Origin: Halothiobacillus neapolitanus
GTDB taxonomy: Bacteria; Pseudomonadota; Gammaproteobacteria; Halothiobacillales; Halothiobacillaceae
DNA length: 24,553 bases
Reading direction: 5' to 3'
NCBI GenBank assembly: GCA_020722165.1
Contig: DYLI01000011.1
Span: 1 to 24,553, forward strand
In this document: one piece after another, positions 6,956-19,700 of the stretch
Numbering within the stretch: position 1 is the stretch's first letter
Layout of the letters: every line of letters starts with the position of its first letter
Position numbers and translations under genes: made by a program
The notes under the pieces: generated by a model
The model's input: the letters and a program-made list of their open reading frames with translations, nothing else
Database searches by the model: none
What the model was told of the DNA's origin: nothing

Positions 6956-7623
6956 TATTTAGCCCCTCCATTCCTGGAAGAGGTCTTCGCCTTCATTGAC
7001 GGGCGCACGATCAAATCGCCACCTTCGGAGCCTGGAACCGCGCCCTTAACGAGCAGCAGACCACGACCTGCATCGATGCGCACCACAGTGAGATTTTGTG
7101 CAGTTACGCGCTCATCACCCATGTGACCCGACATCTTCTTACCTTTCCATACACGACCCGGCGTCTGACGCTGACCAATGGAACCCGGAACACGGTGCGA
7201 ACGCGAGTTACCGTGGGTTGCATCCTGCATATGGAAATTGTGACGCTTAACCGTACCCTGGAAACCCTTACCAATACTGGTACCAGTGACATCCACGGCC
7301 TGACCCGCCTCAAAAAACTCAACAGAAATCTCTGCACCCGGAACGTACTGACTCAGCACATCCCCAGCTACACGAAATTCCCACATACCACGACCTGCCT
7401 CAACACCCGCTTTCGCAAAATGCCCAGCAGCCGCAGACGTAACACGGGATGCACGACGCACACCCGTGGTCACTTGAAGTGCCTCATAACCGTCAACATC
7501 AAGGCTCTTCACCTGAGTCACACGATTTGGCAACACCTCAATAACAGTGACCGCTACCGACAAACCTGCGTCATCAAAAACGCGAGTCATGCCGACCTTA
7601 CGACCAACAACACCTAGCGACAT
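6955..7623 (-). CDS. rplC: 50S ribosomal protein L3 (uL3)
   Basis: The 222-residue product begins MSLGVVGRKVGMTRVFDDAG. It has the long loop FQGTVKRHNFHMQDATHGNSRSHR and the SIGQRQTPGRVWKGKKMSGHMG signature. The glutamine in GQRQTPG corresponds to E. coli Gln150, the target of the PrmB methyltransferase. L3 nucleates 50S assembly and its loop reaches toward the peptidyl-transferase centre. The ATG is at 7621-7623, with GAGGA six bases upstream. It is preceded by a 152-bp gap that holds a promoter-like sequence and a hairpin, so it may be the first gene of the S10-spc transcript. Confidence 0.98.
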   Translation of the reverse strand: MSLGVVGRKVGMTRVFDDAGLSVAVTVIEVLPNRVTQVKSLDVDGYEALQVTTGVRRASRVTSAAAGHFAKAGVEAGRGMWEFRVAGDVLSQYVPGAEISVEFFEAGQAVDVTGTSIGKGFQGTVKRHNFHMQDATHGNSRSHRVPGSIGQRQTPGRVWKGKKMSGHMGDERVTAQNLTVVRIDAGRGLLLVKGAVPGSEGGDLIVRPSMKAKTSSRNGGAK

Positions 7624-7711
7624 GATTATTCCTCGTTACAGCGCCAATTACGATTGACCAGCGCCTTACCTAATTCAATCACCAACACATTCAACATCGA
7701 CCAAAAACACT

Positions 7712-7741
7712 GACCCGGAGGACTAAAAAGCACTCCGGGTC
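7712..7741 (-). terminator. Strong stem-loop with following T-run in the rpsJ-rplC leader (attenuator or terminator candidate)
   Basis: A perfect 9-bp inverted repeat (GACCCGGAG and CTCCGGGTC on the minus strand) encloses a 12-base loop that itself contains TTTTT. Four bases after the stem comes TTTTT (7703-7707), then GG. It could end the upstream str transcript. Equally, it begins only about eight bases after the start expected for the promoter at 7755-7783, so it could attenuate or stabilise the rplC transcript. The T-run is short and not directly against the stem, so full termination is uncertain. Confidence 0.6.
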
Positions 7742-7754
7742 GAGTAAGTTTGCA

Positions 7755-7783
7755 ACTATAACAGACTTTTTTTAATTAGTTAA
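7755..7783 (-). promoter_or_regulatory. Predicted sigma70 promoter upstream of rplC (extended -10)
   Basis: On the minus strand TTAACT (7778-7783; four of six matches to TTGACA) is separated by exactly 17 bases from TATAGT (7755-7760; five of six matches to TATAAT). A TG one base before the -10 box gives an extended -10. The spacer contains an A-tract. The -35 box overlaps the rpsJ stop codon. A start near 7749-7750 would give a leader of about 125 bases before rplC. Prediction is by pattern only. Confidence 0.65.
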
Positions 7784-8087
7784 GCTTGATTTGCACATCT
7801 ACGCCAGCAGCGAGATCTAACTTCATCAATGCATCAACTGTTTTGTCTGTAGGGTCAACAATTTCGAGCAAACGCTTGTGAGTCAACAGTTCATACTGAT
7901 CGCGCGCATCTTTGTTGACGTGCGGAGAAGTAAGGACGGTAAAACGCTCAATTTTGGTTGGAAGGGGGATAGGGCCCTTCACACGAGCACCACTGCGCTT
8001 GGCCGAATCAACAATCTCGCCAGCCGAACGATCAATCAAACGATGATCGAAAGACTTCAGACGGATACGAATAGTTTGCTTAGCCAT
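7776..8087 (-). CDS. rpsJ: 30S ribosomal protein S10 (uS10) / NusE
   Basis: The 103 residues equal E. coli S10. The product starts MAKQTIRIRLKSFDHRLID and contains VKGPIPLPTKIERFTVLTSPHVNKDARDQ and THKRLLEIVDPTDKTVDALM, then ends VQIKLN. Besides its place in the 30S head, S10 acts as NusE: it pairs with NusB in rRNA antitermination and links NusG to the ribosome. The start ATG at 8085-8087 has no strong Shine-Dalgarno, and it lies only 37 bp after tuf, so there is no room for an E. coli-like S10 leader. It appears to close the str operon instead of opening the S10 operon. Confidence 0.98.
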   Translation of the reverse strand: MAKQTIRIRLKSFDHRLIDRSAGEIVDSAKRSGARVKGPIPLPTKIERFTVLTSPHVNKDARDQYELLTHKRLLEIVDPTDKTVDALMKLDLAAGVDVQIKLN

Positions 8088-8124
8088 GACTACTTATACT
8101 CAAAAAGAACTTACAAACCTTGTC

Positions 8125-9315
8125 TTACACAAGGATTTTGGCAACAACACCTGCGCCCACGGTACGACCGCCTTCGCGAATCGCGAAGCGCAGGCCTTCT
8201 TCCATCGCAATGGGGTTGATCAGAGTGACGGTCATCGCGACGTTGTCACCTGGCATGACCATTTCGACACCTTCGGGCAACTGGCATGCGCCAGTCACGT
8301 CGGTGGTGCGGAAGTAGAACTGGGGACGGTAGTTGTTGAAGAACGGGGTGTGACGTCCGCCTTCTTCTTTGCTCAGTACGTAAACTTCGCATTCGAACTT
8401 GGTGTGTGGCTTGATGGTGCCTGGCTTGCACAGAACCTGACCGCGCTCAACGTCGTCACGCTTGGTGCCGCGCAGCAGCAGACCCACGTTGTCTCCAGCT
8501 TGACCTTGGTCAAGCAGTTTGCGGAACATTTCAACGCCGGTGACGGTGCTGCTTTGGGTGTCACGGATACCGACAATCTCGATGGGTTCGCCAACCTTGA
8601 TGATGCCGCGCTCAACACGTCCGGTCACTACGGTGCCACGACCGGAGATGGAGAAGACATCTTCCACCGGCATCAGGAAGGTGCCATCAACAGCACGCTC
8701 TGGGTCAGGGATGTAACTATCCAGCGCTTCAAGCAACTTGAGAACTGAGGGCACACCAACGGGTGATGTGTCGCCTTGCAGTGCCTTGAGTGCTGAGCCA
8801 GTGACGATGGGGGTGTCGTCGCCTGGGAAGTCGTACTTGTCGAGCAACTCGCGCAGTTCCATTTCAACCAGTTCAAGCAGTTCAGCATCATCCACCATGT
8901 CAGCCTTGTTCAGGAAAACAACGATGTAGGGTACGCCGACCTGACGCGAGAGCAGGATGTGCTCGCGGGTCTGTGGCATGGGGCCGTCGGCGGCGGAGCA
9001 AACCAGGATCGCGCCGTCCATTTGCGCAGCACCGGTAATCATGTTTTTGACGTAGTCGGCGTGACCTGGGCAGTCAACGTGGGCGTAGTGGCGCTTGGCA
9101 GACTCATATTCCACGTGTGAGGTGGAGATGGTGATACCACGCGCTTTTTCTTCCGGTGCCTTGTCAATTTCGTCAAAGGCGCGCAGTTCGCCGCCGAAAG
9201 TTTCTGCCGCCACCTTGGTCAGGGCTGCGGTCAATGTGGTCTTGCCGTGGTCAACGTGACCAATGGTTCCAACGTTGACGTGCGGCTTGGTACGCTCAAA
9301 TTTACTCTTGGCCAT
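8125..9315 (-). CDS. tuf: Elongation factor Tu
   Basis: This 396-residue GTPase delivers aminoacyl-tRNA to the ribosomal A site. It begins MAKSKFERTKPHVNVGTIG. The P-loop GHVDHGKT is at about 19-26, the switch I RGITI near 60, the DCPGH motif near 81-85, and NKADM near 136-140. Domains 2 and 3 follow, ending VGAGVVAKILV. The frame is intact and the length is normal (394 in E. coli). It follows fusA by 29 bp with GAGG ahead of the ATG. A second tuf copy often lies just upstream of tRNA-Trp-secE in related bacteria; that would be outside this window. Confidence 0.98.
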   Translation of the reverse strand: MAKSKFERTKPHVNVGTIGHVDHGKTTLTAALTKVAAETFGGELRAFDEIDKAPEEKARGITISTSHVEYESAKRHYAHVDCPGHADYVKNMITGAAQMDGAILVCSAADGPMPQTREHILLSRQVGVPYIVVFLNKADMVDDAELLELVEMELRELLDKYDFPGDDTPIVTGSALKALQGDTSPVGVPSVLKLLEALDSYIPDPERAVDGTFLMPVEDVFSISGRGTVVTGRVERGIIKVGEPIEIVGIRDTQSSTVTGVEMFRKLLDQGQAGDNVGLLLRGTKRDDVERGQVLCKPGTIKPHTKFECEVYVLSKEEGGRHTPFFNNYRPQFYFRTTDVTGACQLPEGVEMVMPGDNVAMTVTLINPIAMEEGLRFAIREGGRTVGAGVVAKILV

Positions 9316-9344
9316 TTCAAAAAAACCTCAAATTATCTAAAAAA

Positions 9345-11444
9345 TTAACCCTTTACGCTCTTGATGACCGCATCAGTCACGTTGCGTGGTGCTTCCTGAT
9401 ATTTCGCAAACTCCATGGAATAACTTGCACGACCCTGGGTCGCAGAACGCAAATCCGTGGCGTAGCCGAACATCTCTGAAAGTGGCACTTCGGTTTTAAT
9501 CTTCTTGATTCCACCAAAACCATCTTCCATCCCGAGAACCATACCGCGACGACGGTTAATATCACCGATCACATCACCCATATAGTCCTCAGGAGTCTCA
9601 ACTTCGACCGCCATGATAGGCTCAAGCAACACTGGATTGGCCTTGGCCGCACCTTCTTTAACACCCATCGAGGCAGCGACCTTGAACGCCATTTCGTTGG
9701 AGTCAACGTCGTGGTAGGAACCATCAAACAGCGTGACCTTGACATCAACAACCGGGAAGCCGGCAATAACGCCATTCTTCAGCGCCTCTTCGGCACCCTT
9801 GCCCACAGCAGGGATGTACTCACGCGGAACCACACCACCCACAATGGCGTTGATGAATTCAAAACCCTTGCCTTCTTCATTGGGCTCGATCTTCAACCAA
9901 ACATGACCATATTGACCACGACCACCGGATTGACGAACAAACTTACCTTCCTGCTCAACAGTGGCTCGAATGGTTTCACGATAGGCCACCTGCGGCTTAC
10001 CTGTATTGGCTTCAACCTTGAACTCGCGCTTCATGCGATCAACGATGATCTCAAGATGCAGCTCACCCATGCCTGAAATGATGGTCTGCCCGGTTTCTTC
10101 ATCGGTATGCACGCGGAAGGAAGGATCTTCACCGGCCAACTTGGACAGCGCGATACCCATTTTCTCCTGGTCTGGCTTGGTCTTCGGCTCTACAGCAATG
10201 GAAATCACCGGCTCGGGGAAAACCATGCGCTCAAGAACAATGATATTCGCTTGATCGCACAATGTATCGCCCGTCGTGACGTTCTTCAGGCCTACCGCAG
10301 CAGCAATATCGCCCGCACGTACTTCCTTAATTTCTTCGCGTGAGTTGGCGTGCATCTGCACCAAGCGACCGATACGCTCACGGCTTTGCTTGACCGAGTT
10401 ATACACACCGTCGCCGGTATTCAGTACACCCGAGTAAACACGAATAAAGGTCAAGGTTCCCACAAATGGGTCAGTCATGATCTTAAAGGCCAAGGCCGCA
10501 AAAGGCTGGTCATCGGCTGCATGACACTCCGTCGCATCGCCGTTCTCTAGCTCACCTTTAATGGCAGGAACATCGGTTGGCGCGGGCAGGAAGTCAACAA
10601 CAGCATCCAACATGCGCTGTACGCCCTTGTTCTTAAAGGCCGAACCACACAATGCCGGAATGATTTCATTCTTCAAGGTGCGCTCACGCAGACCGAACTG
10701 AATTTCTTCATTGCTTAGCGCGCCGCCTTCAAGATACTTCTCCATCAGCTCTTCACTGGCTTCGGCAGCAGCCTCGACCATCAGCTCACGATACTTTTCG
10801 CATTCCGCCTGCATGTCCTCAGGGATAGGACGCACATCGTAGGTCATACCCTTATCGGCTTCGTTCCAGTAAATGGCGTGCATTTTCAGCAAATCAACCA
10901 CACCCTGGAATGTCTCTTCCGCACCAATTGGCAACACTACAGGCACCGGGTTCGCACCGAGACGCGCCTTGAGCTGCTCCATCACGCGCAAAAAGTTCGC
11001 ACCTGCACGATCCATCTTGTTAACGAAGGCAATGCGAGGAACCTTGTATTTGTTGGCCTGACGCCAAACAGTCTCTGACTGCGGCTGTACACCACCGACC
11101 GCACACAAAACAAATACCGTACCATCTAACACACGCAGGGAGCGCTCAACTTCGATGGTGAAGTCAACGTGCCCTGGGGTGTCAATCACATTGAAACGGT
11201 GCTGCGGGAACTGCTTGTCCATACCACTCCAGAAGGTGGTAATTGCGGCAGAAGTAATGGTGATACCACGTTCCTGCTCTTGCTCCATCCAGTCTGTCGT
11301 TGCCGCACCTTCATGCACCTCACCGATCTTATGTGAAAGACCGGTGTAGAACAGAATACGCTCAGATGTAGTTGTTTTTCCGGCATCGATGTGAGCCATG
11401 ATGCCAAAGTTACGATATAGCTCTAGCGGTGTTGTACGCGCCAT
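9345..11444 (-). CDS. fusA: Elongation factor G
   Basis: This 699-residue translocase GTPase begins MARTTPLELYRNFGIMAHID. G1 AHIDAGKTT (about 17-25), G2 RGITITSAA, G3 DTPGHVDF and G4 NKMDRAG are all visible. Domains II-V follow, including GMGELHLEIIVDRMKREF and the C-terminal RRGMVLGMEDG and YATDLRSATQGRASYSMEF. It drives mRNA-tRNA translocation and, with RRF, ribosome recycling. The length is normal for EF-G1. The ATG at 11442-11444 has GAGG upstream, in the 39-bp gap after rpsG. The order rpsL-rpsG-fusA-tuf is the standard str operon. Confidence 0.98.
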   Translation of the reverse strand: MARTTPLELYRNFGIMAHIDAGKTTTSERILFYTGLSHKIGEVHEGAATTDWMEQEQERGITITSAAITTFWSGMDKQFPQHRFNVIDTPGHVDFTIEVERSLRVLDGTVFVLCAVGGVQPQSETVWRQANKYKVPRIAFVNKMDRAGANFLRVMEQLKARLGANPVPVVLPIGAEETFQGVVDLLKMHAIYWNEADKGMTYDVRPIPEDMQAECEKYRELMVEAAAEASEELMEKYLEGGALSNEEIQFGLRERTLKNEIIPALCGSAFKNKGVQRMLDAVVDFLPAPTDVPAIKGELENGDATECHAADDQPFAALAFKIMTDPFVGTLTFIRVYSGVLNTGDGVYNSVKQSRERIGRLVQMHANSREEIKEVRAGDIAAAVGLKNVTTGDTLCDQANIIVLERMVFPEPVISIAVEPKTKPDQEKMGIALSKLAGEDPSFRVHTDEETGQTIISGMGELHLEIIVDRMKREFKVEANTGKPQVAYRETIRATVEQEGKFVRQSGGRGQYGHVWLKIEPNEEGKGFEFINAIVGGVVPREYIPAVGKGAEEALKNGVIAGFPVVDVKVTLFDGSYHDVDSNEMAFKVAASMGVKEGAAKANPVLLEPIMAVEVETPEDYMGDVIGDINRRRGMVLGMEDGFGGIKKIKTEVPLSEMFGYATDLRSATQGRASYSMEFAKYQEAPRNVTDAVIKSVKG

Positions 11445-11483
11445 AAAATCAGACCTCGTGCCATTTACTTAGTAGAAAAAGAA

Positions 11484-11954
11484 TTACCAACGGAAATGTG
11501 CAAAGGCCTTGTTAGCCTCGGCCATGCGGTGCGTGTCTTCACGCTTCTTCACGGCCGAGCCGCGATTTTCAGCGGCATCCATCAGCTCACCAGCCAAACG
11601 GTTTTTCATATCCTTTTCGCCGCGCTTGCGCGCCGCTTCGATAATCCAACGCATGGCAAGCGAAGTACGGCGCACAGGACGCACCTCAACCGGAACCTGG
11701 TAGTTTGCGCCACCTACGCGACGAGATTTAACTTCGACCGCAGGGGCGACGTTATCAAGCGCACGATTGACCAGATCAACTGCATCAGGCTTGCCCTTGG
11801 ACAGCATGGTGTCAATGGCACCATACATGATGCCTTCGGCGACCGACTTTTTACCGTCGAGCATAATCATGTTCACAAACTTGGTGAGCATGGTGTTGTG
11901 ATATTTGGGGTCAGGCAGAACCTGACGCACCGGGACTTCACGTCTTCTTGGCAT
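11484..11954 (-). CDS. rpsG: 30S ribosomal protein S7 (uS7)
   Basis: The 156-residue product starts MPRRREVPVRQVLPDPKYHN, has the signature around KFVNMIMLDGKKSVAEGIMYGA, and ends HRMAEANKAFAHFRW. S7 initiates folding of the 16S 3' domain and lines the E site. In E. coli S7 represses its own synthesis by binding the roughly 100-base rpsL-rpsG spacer. Here that spacer is only 21 bp, so such a site, if present, must be different or absent. The ATG at 11952-11954 has AAGG nine bases upstream. Confidence 0.98.
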   Translation of the reverse strand: MPRRREVPVRQVLPDPKYHNTMLTKFVNMIMLDGKKSVAEGIMYGAIDTMLSKGKPDAVDLVNRALDNVAPAVEVKSRRVGGANYQVPVEVRPVRRTSLAMRWIIEAARKRGEKDMKNRLAGELMDAAENRGSAVKKREDTHRMAEANKAFAHFRW

Positions 11955-11975
11955 TTCAACGTACCTTGGAAAAAA

Positions 11976-12350
11976 TTATTTCTTCGGGCGCTTGGCGCCG
12001 TACTTGGAGCGACCCTGACGGCGCTTGGATACACCCTGGCAGTCCAAAGAACCGCGCACGATGTGATAACGCACACCTGGCAAATCCTTCACACGACCAC
12101 CGCGAATAAGCACAACGCTGTGCTCTTGCAGGTTGTGGCCTTCACCACCGATGTAGCCAATGACTTCAAAGCCATTGGTAAGACGAACTTTTGCTACTTT
12201 ACGCAGTGCCGAGTTCGGTTTCTTCGGCGTAGTGGTGTAAACACGTGTACACACACCACGACGCTGGGGGCAAGCCTGCATGGCAGGAACCTTGGACTTC
12301 TCGGTCAAAGCTTCCCGAGGCTTGCGCACCAGCTGATTAACTGTCGCCAT
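11976..12350 (-). CDS. rpsL: 30S ribosomal protein S12 (uS12)
   Basis: The 124-residue product is identical in length to E. coli S12. It starts MATVNQLVRKPRE and contains TPKKPNSALRK and GGRVKDLPGVRYH. Lys43 and Lys88 (counting Met1), the main sites of streptomycin-resistance changes, are the sensitive form. Asp89 is the residue that RimO methylthiolates in many bacteria. S12 controls decoding accuracy. The frame is open six codons further upstream, but the ATG at 12348-12350 is chosen because MATVNQL is conserved and GGAG is eight bases away. It is the first gene of the str operon. Confidence 0.98.
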   Translation of the reverse strand: MATVNQLVRKPREALTEKSKVPAMQACPQRRGVCTRVYTTTPKKPNSALRKVAKVRLTNGFEVIGYIGGEGHNLQEHSVVLIRGGRVKDLPGVRYHIVRGSLDCQGVSKRRQGRSKYGAKRPKK

Positions 12351-12411
12351 TAAAATTACTCCAACCAAAAATTATGCAAAGCAGGCGTAAAGCCGCATTG
12401 AAAGGGTGCGC

Positions 12412-12440
12412 ATTCTAGGGCGCATACACATCCTTGTCAA
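12412..12440 (-). promoter_or_regulatory. Predicted sigma70 promoter of the str operon
   Basis: On the minus strand TTGACA (12435-12440, perfect -35) is followed after exactly 17 bases by TAGAAT (12412-12417, five of six). A second TTGACA directly abuts it upstream (12441-12446). The region after the -10 box is GCGCACC; a GC-rich discriminator is the known feature of promoters inhibited by ppGpp and DksA. The promoter lies eight bases after the rpoC stop and would give a leader of about 55 bases before rpsL. No clear terminator for rpoC precedes it, so read-through from rpoBC is also possible. Confidence 0.85.
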
Positions 12441-12448
12441 TGTCAATA

Positions 12449-16666
<4,218 letters not shown>

Positions 16667-16706
16667 AACGTATTCTCACCCATGCAACCAACGACGCAGC
16701 TTGAAG

Positions 16707-16727
16707 TGGTGTGCTTTACGCACACCA
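16707..16727 (-). other. Perfect 8-bp hairpin between rpoB and rpoC
   Basis: Minus-strand TGGTGTGC and GCACACCA form a perfect 8-bp stem around the five-base loop GTAAA. It occupies the middle of the 80-bp rpoB-rpoC spacer. No T-run follows, so it is not a Rho-independent terminator. An RNA-processing or stability element, or spacer control of rpoC initiation, would fit. The loop obeys the GNRNA pattern seen in boxB-type pentaloops, but no function is shown. Confidence 0.6.
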
Positions 16728-16746
16728 TGTTTTCAACACAACAGCT

Positions 16747-19700
16747 TTAGTTGTCTTGTTCCAGTTCGATATTCAGACCCAAGGAACGGATTTCGCGCAA
16801 CAGCACGTTGAACGACTCCGGCATACTCGCTTCCATCTGATGATTGCCGTCCACGATGTTCTTGTACATCTTGTTACGACCATTCACATCATCCGACTTC
16901 ACGGTCAACATTTCCTGCAAGGTGTAAGCCGCGCCGTAAGCTTCCAAGGCCCAGACTTCCATCTCCCCGAAACGCTGGCCGCCGAACTGTGCCTTACCAC
17001 CCAGCGGCTGCTGCGTGACCAGGCTGTACGGGCCGGTGGAACGCGCGTGCATCTTGTCATCGACCAAGTGGTTGAGCTTGAGCATGTACATGTAACCCAC
17101 GGTGGTGGTGCGCTCAAACGGCATACCCGTGCGTCCATCATAAAGCTGCATCTGACCACTGGACGGACGACCCGCCAATTCCAACATGCGTTTGATTTCT
17201 GCTTCGTTGGCGCCCTCAAATACCGGGGTTGCCATCGGGATGCCTTTGCGCAGGTTTTGCGCCAAGGTGATGAGCTCATCATCCGTCAACGCATCAAGAT
17301 CGACTTCCTTATCGCCACGGTGGTTGTACACCTGCTCAAGGAAGGCGCGAATCTCGCTCAGTTGCTTGCTGCGCTCCAGTTGCAGCATGTCGTTGATCTT
17401 GTCGCCCAAGCCGCGCGCCGCCCAACCAAGGTGAACTTCAAGAATCTGACCAATGTTCATACGCGAAGGTACGCCCAGCGGGTTCAGACAGATGTCCACT
17501 GCCTTGCCGTCCTCCATGTAGGGCATGTCTTCTTCAGGCACGATCATGGAGACCACACCCTTGTTACCGTGACGACCCGCCATCTTGTCACCCGGCTGAA
17601 TGCGGCGTTTCACCGCCACATACACCTTGACCATTTTCAGCACGCCAGGCGCCAAATCGTCGCCCTGCTGGATTTTGGCCTTCTTATCGGCAAACTGACG
17701 GTCAGCTTCCTTACGCTGCTCGTCGAGCTGGGTTTTGAAGGTTTCAAGTTCAGCGGCGGCATCATCATTGGCCAAACGAATATCAAACCACTGTTCGCGC
17801 TTGATTTTGGCGATCCCCGCCGGGGTGATTTTCTTGCCTGGCTCGATGCCAGCGCCACCGTCAGCAACTTTACCGAGCAACATCGATTCCACGCGCTGGA
17901 AAATGTCGTTTTCGATAATGCGCATCCGATCCTTGATGTTCTTACGCACCTGATCGAGGTCAGCTTCTTCAATCGCCTTGGCGCGATCGTCTTTTTCCAC
18001 GCCATCGCGGGTAAAGACGCGCACATCAATCACTGTACCTTCCATGCCCGCGCCGACGCGCAAGGAGGTATCTTTCACGTCAGATGCCTTCTCGCCGAAG
18101 ATGGCACGCAACAACTTCTCTTCCGGAGTGAGTTGCGACTCGCCCTTGGGCGTAACCTTGCCGACCAAAATATCGCCGGGGCGAACTTCAGCACCGACAT
18201 ACACCACGCCGGATTCGTCCAGCTTGTTGAGCAAGCTTTCCGCCACATTAGGAATGTCGGCGGTGATGTCCTCAGGCCCAAGTTTGGTATCACGCGCCAC
18301 GCAAGTCATTTCTTCGATGTGAATCGAAGTAAAACGGTCTTCCTTCAGCACGCGCTCAGACAGCAAAATGGAGTCTTCGAAGTTGTAGCCGTTCCATGGC
18401 ATAAACGCGACCAGCATGTTCTGACCAATGGCCAGCTCACCCAAGTCAACCGAAGCACCGTCCGCCAGAACATCGCCTTTGGCAATCACTTCACCATCAC
18501 TGACGATCGGACGCTGATTCATGCAGGTGTTCTGGTTGGAGCGGGTGTACTTGGTCAGATTGTAAATATCCACACCAATTTCACCGGACATGGTTTCTTC
18601 GTCGTTGACGCGCACCACGATACGGGTTGCATCCACACGTTCAACCACACCGCCACGACGCGCCACCACAGATGCGCCGGAGTCCACTGCCACCACACGC
18701 TCCATGCCCGTACCAACCAGCGGCTTGTCCGCACGCAAGCAAGGTACGGCCTGACGCTGCATGTTCGCTCCCATCAGGGCACGGTTGGCATCGTCATGTT
18801 CCAGGAATGGGATCAGTGAAGCCGCTACAGACACCACCTGCTTAGGCGAAATGTCCATGTACTGCACATCTTGCGGCGCGGTTAACGGGAAATCACCTGC
18901 CTGACGGCAGGCCACCAACTCGTCCAGCAAGTTGCCATCGGCATCCAGACGAGCGTTGGCCTGCGCGATCAGATACTGACCTTCCTCAATCGCCGAGAGG
19001 TAATCCACATCGTCGGTCGCACGGCCATCGACCACTCGGCGGTAAGGTGTTTCCAGGAAGCCGTAATGGTTGGTACGCGCATACACCGCCAACGAGTTAA
19101 TCAGACCAATGTTGGGGCCTTCCGGCGTCTCAATCGGGCAGACACGACCATAATGGGTTGGGTGTACGTCGCGAACTTCAAAACCGGCGCGCTCACGGGT
19201 CAAGCCTCCTGGCCCAAGCGCAGAAATACGACGCTTGTGAGTCACTTCCGACAGCGGGTTGTTCTGATCCATAAACTGCGAGAGCTGGGATGAACCGAAG
19301 AACTCTTTAATCGCTGCCGCAACCGGCTTGGCGTTAATCAAATCCTGCGGCATCAAGCCTTCGCTTTCGGCCAGAGCCAAACGATCCTTGACCGCACGTT
19401 CGACACGCACCAAGCCGATGCGGAAGACGTTCTCCGCCATCTCGCCCACCGAGCGAATGCGACGATTGCCCAAGTGGTCAATGTCATCAACCCCACCGTT
19501 GCCGTTGCGGATACCCACCAGCACCTTGATAACTTCTAGGATGTCTTCCTTGCTCAAGATACCGGAGCCGGTCACTTCTTCACGACCCACGCGGCGGTTG
19601 AACTTCATCCGGCCAACATTGGACAGATCGTAGCGATCTTCGGAGAAAAACAGGCTATTGAACAAGGTTTCAGCCGAGTCTTTGGTCGGAGGCTCACCCG

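Noticed and set aside
8086..8748. 220-codon plus-strand frame opposite tuf
   Set aside because: It mirrors the EF-Tu coding sequence; the strongly constrained tuf codons leave the reverse frame open.
11496..12353. 285-codon plus-strand frame opposite rpsG and rpsL
   Set aside because: It spans two real genes in antisense and shows no domain or initiation signal.
12351..12368. Six-codon upstream extension of S12
   Set aside because: It would place the start ahead of the good GGAG site; MATVNQL is the conserved S12 start.
16711..18819. A 702-codon open frame on the plus strand, opposite rpoB
   Set aside because: It lies wholly antisense to the rpoB 3' half. Its translation is rich in His, Arg, Gln and Thr with no recognisable domain, as expected from the reverse of a codon-biased gene. 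No evident ribosome-binding site or independent promoter was seen.
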